64,000 bases of DNA. Source: Reyranella sp. GTDB lineage: Bacteria; Pseudomonadota; Alphaproteobacteria; Reyranellales; Reyranellaceae. How positions within the stretch are numbered: the first letter of the stretch is position 1; every line of letters starts with the position of its first letter. The position numbers and the translations under genes were made by a program. Below, in pieces: positions 59,863 through 64,000 of the stretch. The stretch is taken from the NCBI RefSeq assembly GCF_004297265.1, contig NZ_SCUT01000025.1:1-64000 (forward strand). Direction: 5' to 3'. The notes below the pieces were generated by a model. The model was not told where the DNA came from and searched no databases. It was given only the letters and a program-made list of their open reading frames with translations.

Positions 59863-60810
59863 ATGACCAAGCCGGGTGCCAGACAGTACGACCGCAGCGC
59901 CGAGGACCTCGGCAACATCGTGGCGCTGGAGCATGTCAATCTCGGGATCGCCGACCAGGGGCTGGCGACGGTCTTCTACATGAGCGGGCTCGGCCTCACG
60001 CGCGATCCCTACATGATGACCAGCATCGACAATATGTGGGTCAATGTCGGACGCAGCCAGTTCCACCTGCCGACGATGGCGCGCGCCCAGCGCCTGCGCG
60101 GGCGGATCGGGCTCGTGATCCCCGACCGGGAGGCGCTGCTCCAGCGGCTCGACCGGGTGAAGGGCATGCTGGGTGATACGCGCTTTGCCTTCGTCGAGCA
60201 CGACGACCATGTCGAGACGACCTGTCCCTGGGGCAACCGGATCCTGTGTCACGCCCCGTCGTCGCGCTTCGAGGGCATGGCGCTGGGCATGGCCTACGTC
60301 GAATTCGACGTGCCGCGCGGCGCGGCCGAGGGGATCGCCGGCTTCTATCGCGATGTCTTCGCGACCGGAGCGCGCGTCGAGGGAACCGCGGCGCATGTTT
60401 CCGTCGGGATCGGCCAGGAGCTGATCTTCCGCGAGAGCGATGCCGCCGCCGAGGCCTATGATGGGCATCACATCCAGGTCTATGTCGCGAACTTCTCCGG
60501 ACCCTATCGTGGGCTGGTCGAGCGCGGCCTGCTGACCGAGGAGAGCAACCAGCACCAGTACCGTTTCCAGCACATCGCCGATCCGGCCACCGGCAAGGCG
60601 CTGTTCGAGATCGAGCACGAGGTGCGCAGCCTGCGTCATCCGATGCACGCGCGGCCCCTGGTCAACCGCAACCCGCTGCAGACCAATCGCGCCTACGTGC
60701 CCGGGCGCGACGGCTGGGTGCCAGACCTTACTGGCCCCGAGATGGACGATCCGCGCGTTGAGATGCGCCGCCAGCGCTTCGAGGAAGCGGCACGACGGGC
60801 GGCCGGCTGA
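59863..60810 (+). CDS. VOC (glyoxalase/extradiol dioxygenase superfamily) protein
   Basis: 315 residues with GAGGAG upstream. A first VOC module (ALEHVNLGIADQGLATVFYMSGLGLTRDP) and a second (GMALGMAYVEFDVPRGAAEGIAGFYRDVFATGARV ... DGHHIQVYVANFSGPYRGLVERG) repeat the beta-alpha-beta-beta-beta pattern. Metal-ligand residues His and Glu seem present (ALEHVN; IEHEV), but the reaction is not identifiable. It overlaps the next gene by one base. Possibly a dioxygenase-like or isomerase-like enzyme. Confidence 0.75.
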   Translation: MTKPGARQYDRSAEDLGNIVALEHVNLGIADQGLATVFYMSGLGLTRDPYMMTSIDNMWVNVGRSQFHLPTMARAQRLRGRIGLVIPDREALLQRLDRVKGMLGDTRFAFVEHDDHVETTCPWGNRILCHAPSSRFEGMALGMAYVEFDVPRGAAEGIAGFYRDVFATGARVEGTAAHVSVGIGQELIFRESDAAAEAYDGHHIQVYVANFSGPYRGLVERGLLTEESNQHQYRFQHIADPATGKALFEIEHEVRSLRHPMHARPLVNRNPLQTNRAYVPGRDGWVPDLTGPEMDDPRVEMRRQRFEEAARRAAG

Positions 60811-61073
60811 TGCTCGGGCTCACCCTGAAAATCCTGGGCTTCGGCCTGTTGGGCTTCATTCTGACGCCCATTGTCGTGGGGATCGTGGCGCTCGCGCTCG
60901 CGTACAGTCTGGACTCCCGTTGCGGCACGCCGGGCGATTCAGGGGGCTGCGAGATGGGCATCGCGTCGCTCGCCATCGCCTCGGCGCTGCCCGGTCTGGC
61001 GATCGGCGTCGGGTTTGCGCTCTACCTTCATTTCCGCCGGAAGCGCTTGCCGCCGCCCGCACCGCGCCCGTGA
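60810..61073 (+). CDS. Small two-helix membrane protein
   Basis: 87 residues; its ATG shares the A of the upstream TGA. Two long hydrophobic segments (LKILGFGLLGFILTPIVVGIVALALAY and MGIASLAIASALPGLAIGVGFALYL) flank a loop with two Cys (CGTPGDSGGC) that may form a disulfide; it ends with a basic Pro-rich tail. No family recognised. It overlaps the DUF2786 gene by 4 bp. Confidence 0.7.
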   Translation: MLGLTLKILGFGLLGFILTPIVVGIVALALAYSLDSRCGTPGDSGGCEMGIASLAIASALPGLAIGVGFALYLHFRRKRLPPPAPRP

Positions 61074-61786
61074 CGACGCCGGACGCTTCGGCCTTCGACA
61101 AGCTCCGCGGCCGCATCCAGGCGTTGCGCGCCAAGACGATCGACAATGGCTGCACCGAGGGCGAGGCCCTGGCGGCGGCGGCCAAGGTCGCGGAGCTGCT
61201 CGACCGCTACGAGCTGTCGCTCACCGACATCGAGATTCGCGAGACGCAGTGCGAGGAGCGTGTCTTCGAGACCCGCCTGAAAAAGCGCATCCCGATCGAC
61301 GAATGCATCGGCGCCATCGCGGCGCTCTGCGACTGCCGCGTCTGGCGCGAGAAGAACGCGGCTGGCGAGGCGCGCTACGTCTTCTTCGGCTTGCCGGCCG
61401 ATGTCGAGGTGGCGCACTACCTGACCGAGCTGATCGACGGCGCGGTCCGGGCCGAACTCGGCCGCTACAAGGTCTCGGCCGAGTACAAGCGCTTCCGGCA
61501 CCAGGACCGGCATCTCGCGAATGCGTCGTTCGCGCTGGGCATGTGTGCGTCCATCGCCGACCGGCTGGTGGCGATGAAGGCGGAGCGCGACGGCGTGATC
61601 CGGAGCAGCGGCCGCGGGCTGGTCGTGCTGAAGGCTGCCGTCGTCGATGCCGAGCTGGAGAAGCTCGGCCTGAAACTGCGCACTGTCGAGGCCGGGCCGG
61701 GGCGCATGATCTCGCCCGATGCCTACGATGCCGGCGGTGCGGCCGGAGAGTCGGTCGCGCTCAATCCCGGCATTCGCCGCCGGTAG
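61070..61786 (+). CDS. DUF2786 domain-containing protein
   Basis: 238 residues from GTG 61070, in GTGA overlap with the preceding stop. The N-terminal 45 residues (RGRIQALRAKTIDNGCTEGEALAAAAKVAELLDRYELSLTDIEI) fit DUF2786, a short helical domain with the TxxGCTExEA signature. The remainder (KKRIPIDECIGAIAALCDCRVWREKN, YFFGLPADVEVAHYLTELI) matches the usual C-terminal partner (DUF7168 type). Function unknown. It is cytoplasmic. Confidence 0.82.
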   Translation: MTTPDASAFDKLRGRIQALRAKTIDNGCTEGEALAAAAKVAELLDRYELSLTDIEIRETQCEERVFETRLKKRIPIDECIGAIAALCDCRVWREKNAAGEARYVFFGLPADVEVAHYLTELIDGAVRAELGRYKVSAEYKRFRHQDRHLANASFALGMCASIADRLVAMKAERDGVIRSSGRGLVVLKAAVVDAELEKLGLKLRTVEAGPGRMISPDAYDAGGAAGESVALNPGIRRR

Positions 61787-61795
61787 CGCCGCCGT

Positions 61796-63412
61796 TCAGG
61801 CCGTCGCGGCAGTGCGGACCATGTCGGCGCACTTCTCGCCGATCATGATGGCAGGCGCATTGGTGTTGCCGGCCACGATGGACGGCATGATCGAGGCGTC
61901 GGCGACGCGCAGCCCCGCAAGGCCGTGCACCCGGAGCTGCGGGTCGACCACGGCATCGACCTCGCGGCCCATGCGGCAGGTCCCGACCGGATGGAGGTTC
62001 GAGACGCCGCGGGCGCGGATGTCGGCCTTGAGGTCGGCGTCGCTTGTGACGCCGGCGCCGGGCAGGATTTCTTCCACGATGAAGGGCTTCAGCGCGGGCT
62101 GGCTGGCGATCTCGCGGCAGATCCGCATGCCGTGCAGCAGGGCGTCGAAGTCCGCGGCGTTCTTCAGGAAGTTGAACCGGATCTCCGGCGCGGCGAGCGG
62201 ATCGGCGGACTTCAGCCGCACCGTACCGCGGCCCGAGGGCGTCAGATGCACGGGGCTGAGGCCGAAGGCCGAGAAGGGTTGAGGCACGATGCCATTCTTG
62301 TTCCGGTCCTTGATCGCCCAGGCGAACATGTTGATCTGCAGGTCGGGCCGCTCCAGCCGCTTGTCGCTGCGCACGAGTGCCCCGACGAACAGGCCCATGC
62401 TGGCCAGCGGTCCGGTGCGGCCGAACGCATATTGCGCGGCGGCCATCAGCCGGCGCGGCAGGCTGAGCGTCAGGTCGTTCATCGTCACGGGCTGGCTGCA
62501 GCGATAGGCGATGTAGGTGTTGAAATGGTCGTGCAGGTGGCTGCCGACGCCCGGCATGTCGCGCACGACCTCGATGCCGTGCTGCTTCAGGTGATCGGCC
62601 GGACCGAGGCCCGAGAGCATCAGAAGCTGCGGCGACCCATAGACGCCGCCCGACACGATGACCTCTCGTTTCGCGCGGGCGCGGACGATCCCGTTGGGCG
62701 TGCGGTATTCGATGCCGGTGGCGCGGCCGTTCTCGATCAGCACCTTGGTCGCGTGGGCGAAGGTGGCGACGGTCAGGTTGCGCCTTCCCTTGGCCGCGCC
62801 GAGATAGGCGCGGGCGGAGGACCAGCGGCGCGCCCGGTTGATGGTGGTCTGGTAGAAGCCGACGCCGTCCTGTGTCGCGCCGTTGAAGTCCGGATTGGCG
62901 GGGATACCGGCCTGCACGGCGGCGTCGTGCATCGCCCGCGCCAGGGTCGGCTGCCAGCGGTGGTCCTGCACCTTGAGCGGACCGCCGGTACCGTGGAATT
63001 CGTCGGCACCGCGCTCCTGGTCCTCGGCGCGCTTGAAGTAGGGCAGGACGGATTGATAGTCCCAGCCCTCGCAGCCGCGCTGGCGCCATTCGTCGTAGTC
63101 GGCGGCATTGCCGCGCATGTAGACCATGCCGTTGATCGAGCTGGTGCCGCCCAGGACCTTGCCGCGCGGCTGATACATGACGCGGTTGTTCAGCTCTGAC
63201 TCGGGTTCGCTGTCGAACATCCAGTTGACCTTCGGATTGTTGAAGGTCTTGTGATAGCCGAGCGGCACGTGGATCCAGGGATAGGTGTCGCGCGGGCCGG
63301 CCTCGAGCAGGAGAACCGAGAAGCGGCCTTCCTCGCTCAACCGTCCGGCAACGGCGCAGCCGGCCGAGCCCGCGCCGGTCACGATGAAATCGTAGGAAGC
63401 TTCGTCCTGCAC
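61796..63412 (-). CDS. GMC family FAD-dependent oxidoreductase (choline/alcohol dehydrogenase-like)
   Basis: 538 residues. FAD-binding Rossmann motif [21 protein letters not shown] signature 1 region [18 protein letters not shown], and signature 2 [21 protein letters not shown]; the active-site His is in [12 protein letters not shown] and the Asn in [12 protein letters not shown]. It oxidises an alcohol (choline-like or other) with FAD. Substrate cannot be set. It is upstream of no partner on its strand except a partial livF beyond it. Confidence 0.93.
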   Translation of the reverse strand: MQDEASYDFIVTGAGSAGCAVAGRLSEEGRFSVLLLEAGPRDTYPWIHVPLGYHKTFNNPKVNWMFDSEPESELNNRVMYQPRGKVLGGTSSINGMVYMRGNAADYDEWRQRGCEGWDYQSVLPYFKRAEDQERGADEFHGTGGPLKVQDHRWQPTLARAMHDAAVQAGIPANPDFNGATQDGVGFYQTTINRARRWSSARAYLGAAKGRRNLTVATFAHATKVLIENGRATGIEYRTPNGIVRARAKREVIVSGGVYGSPQLLMLSGLGPADHLKQHGIEVVRDMPGVGSHLHDHFNTYIAYRCSQPVTMNDLTLSLPRRLMAAAQYAFGRTGPLASMGLFVGALVRSDKRLERPDLQINMFAWAIKDRNKNGIVPQPFSAFGLSPVHLTPSGRGTVRLKSADPLAAPEIRFNFLKNAADFDALLHGMRICREIASQPALKPFIVEEILPGAGVTSDADLKADIRARGVSNLHPVGTCRMGREVDAVVDPQLRVHGLAGLRVADASIMPSIVAGNTNAPAIMIGEKCADMVRTAATA

Positions 63413-63455
63413 GCCGTTTCCCCCGGTTGTTTTGCGGGAGCCTAGCGCGACCCTG

Positions 63456-64000
63456 TCAGCCGAGATAGGCCTTCACCAAGCGTTCGTCGGTGAGGAACGA
63501 TTGCCATTCGCCCGGGCCGATCTCGTGGACGATGCTGCCGACCGACATGACGTAGGCGCGGTCGGTGATCTCCGAGGCGATGCCGACATTCTGCTCGATC
63601 AGCAGCAGGCCCATGCCGCGCTCCCGCAGCGCCTTGATGACCAGCAGGATGTCCTTCACGACCTTGGGCGCAAGGCCGGTCGAGGGCTCATCCATGATCA
63701 GCAGGTCGGGCTGCAGCAGCAGGGCGCGGGCGATCGCCACCATCTGCTGCTGGCCGCCGCTCAGCAGTTCCACAGGCGAGGCCATGCGCTCCTTCACCAC
63801 GGGGAAGAGCGCCGTCACCTCGTCCCACGAGAAGCGCATGTGGGCACCGCGCGCCTTGCGGCCGACCGTTTCGGCCAGAATCAGGTTTTCGCGCACCGAC
63901 AGCTCGCCGAACAGGCGGCGGTTTTCCAGCACCACGGCGAGTCCGTGCTGGGCCAGGTCATGCGCCGGCGTTGCGGTGATGTCGGCACCGTTCTTCACGA
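63456..64000 (-). CDS. livF: Branched-chain amino acid-type ABC transporter ATPase LivF (partial)
   Basis: About 181 residues of the C-terminal part; the Walker A region is beyond the window edge. LivF-type features: [20 protein letters not shown], the signature [17 protein letters not shown], Walker [17 protein letters not shown], and switch His replaced in the usual LivF form [10 protein letters not shown]. LivF powers uptake of branched-chain amino acids or other carboxylates (HAAT family). The frame stays open to the last base, so the gene starts outside. Confidence 0.93.
   Translation of the reverse strand, partial: VKNGADITATPAHDLAQHGLAVVLENRRLFGELSVRENLILAETVGRKARGAHMRFSWDEVTALFPVVKERMASPVELLSGGQQQMVAIARALLLQPDLLIMDEPSTGLAPKVVKDILLVIKALRERGMGLLLIEQNVGIASEITDRAYVMSVGSIVHEIGPGEWQSFLTDERLVKAYLG

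Overview
The window reads as a 64 kb piece of a high-GC alphaproteobacterial chromosome, probably a Rhodospirillales/Reyranella-like lineage; this placement is an inference. It rests on a B12-dependent class II ribonucleotide reductase (nrdJ), an NDUFA12 complex I subunit, an AccB with the EAMKTFN biotin site, an alphaproteobacterial RNase E with an acidic insertion, DUF2155 and MlaD neighbours, and orphan TctC/Bug binding proteins. Genes are densely packed, many overlap by 1-4 bp, and no rRNA, tRNA, IS, prophage or CRISPR was seen. It is mostly core genome, with one notable accessory-like island.

Layout. 1-4.3 kb: end of a UDP-sugar dehydrogenase, phosphomannomutase, a GGCT-like protein, a DD-carboxypeptidase with SPOR domain, and an exported unknown. 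4.4-7.3 kb: clpS, clpA and a tiny membrane protein. 7.3-13.5 kb: a FemAB-like protein and a tetR-MFP-RND efflux operon. 13.5-17.6 kb: nrdJ, followed by an 18-residue lysine-rich peptide gene inside a structured, terminated RNA. 17.8-22.3 kb: NDUFA12, mlaD, an unknown gene, DUF2155, then convergent aat-accC-accB-aroQ. 22.3-28.3 kb: a divergent MarR regulator and a complete homogentisate pathway (hpd, hmgA, fumarylacetoacetase, maiA). 28.3-34.5 kb: DsbA-like and M48 proteins, a degenerate gamma-glutamyltransferase-like lipoprotein, an aminotransferase, an LprI/RsiV-like exported protein and an NTF2-like protein. 34.5-36.8 kb: two acyl-CoA dehydrogenase subunits.

36.8-43.9 kb is the most interesting part, a molybdenum-type island. 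It has a BtuCD/FecCD-class ABC importer (ATPase, permease, binding protein), TrmO, a free-standing Mop protein, an orphan modA, two adjacent paralogous small proteins of unknown function, a ModE reduced to its DNA-binding domain, and an FAD/NAD(P) protein. Three 24-bp palindromes of ModE-box form stand in front of mop, modA and the unknown pair. I read these as one regulon in which ModE is split into separate DNA-binding and Mop proteins. The unknown pair is the best candidate here for undescribed biology.

44-64 kb: an aldehyde dehydrogenase with an ArsR regulator and matching palindromes, TctC, rne, a cell-wall amidase and PBP1A, prfB with its programmed frameshift, a pair of REP-like palindromes, a flavin monooxygenase, an MFS transporter with a probable 5' frameshift, several small proteins, a second TctC, a VOC protein, a DUF2786 protein, a GMC oxidoreductase and a partial livF.
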